Part shown: positions 4,968 to 5,009 of the stretch, in pieces
Layout of the letters: each line of letters begins with the position of its first letter
Numbering within the stretch: position 1 is the first letter of the stretch
Origin: JALZUU01 sp964441245
GTDB lineage: Bacteria; Bacteroidota; Bacteroidia; Chitinophagales; Saprospiraceae
Length of the DNA: 5,009 nt
Assembly (NCBI GenBank): GCA_964441245.1
Contig: CAYTVR010000429.1
Location: forward strand, 1-5,009
Direction: 5' to 3'
Program-made: the position numbers and the translations under genes
Notes under the pieces: model-generated
Database searches by the model: none
What the model was told of the DNA's origin: nothing
Seen by the model: the letters and a program-made list of their open reading frames with translations, nothing else

Positions 4968-5009
4968 TTAAAATTAATACGGTATTTCGTACCGACATTG
5001 TATAGGATA

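Noticed and set aside
1..5009. CRISPR array, tRNA, rRNA or riboswitch
   Set aside because: No regularly spaced repeats, and I saw no cloverleaf or known aptamer core on either strand. The only direct repeat is the two-copy peptide cassette.

Overview
The window looks like an AT-rich piece of a Bacteroidota chromosome. No marker gene fixes the genus. The evidence for the phylum is several -7 boxes fitting the TAnnTTTG consensus of that phylum, A-rich rather than Shine-Dalgarno start regions, and a Bacteroidota-style double-glycine peptide gene. There are two unrelated blocks.

Block 1 (1-3707, all on the minus strand) is a hydrogenase locus. In transcription order it runs: TetR-family regulator (3707-3078), small soluble protein of unknown function (3011-2655), second TetR-family regulator related to the first (2605-1958), complete [NiFe]-hydrogenase small subunit of the group 2 (HupS/HucS-like) type (1918-962), a 262-nt control region, and a second small subunit of the same type (699-1), which is cut by the window edge. 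The two small subunits are about 72% identical over the 233 residues that can be compared, with no gaps, and all visible cluster-ligand positions are kept. They lack a Tat signal, so they should act in the cytoplasm, probably as the electron-transfer half of an aerobic H2-uptake enzyme. No large subunit is in the window; one may lie beyond the left edge. The control region before the second small subunit holds an exact TAnnTTTG box flanked by two strong palindromes, a plausible target for one or both TetR regulators.

Between the blocks (3708-4213) lies about 500 nt without a convincing gene. It holds a good minus-strand promoter candidate, a weak terminator-like hairpin before the first TetR gene, and a short GC-richer patch.

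Block 2 (about 4121-5009, plus strand) holds a 58-residue peptide with a classical double-glycine leader and a proline-containing 10-residue tail. It has its own promoter box and a 13-bp hairpin after the stop. About 709 nt downstream the promoter and the first 12 codons recur (97 of 101 bases identical, both coding changes silent), but the reading frame then breaks into unrelated sequence and stops after 14 codons. This looks like a family of short secreted or modified peptides sharing one promoter-leader cassette. No modification enzyme or exporter is in view.
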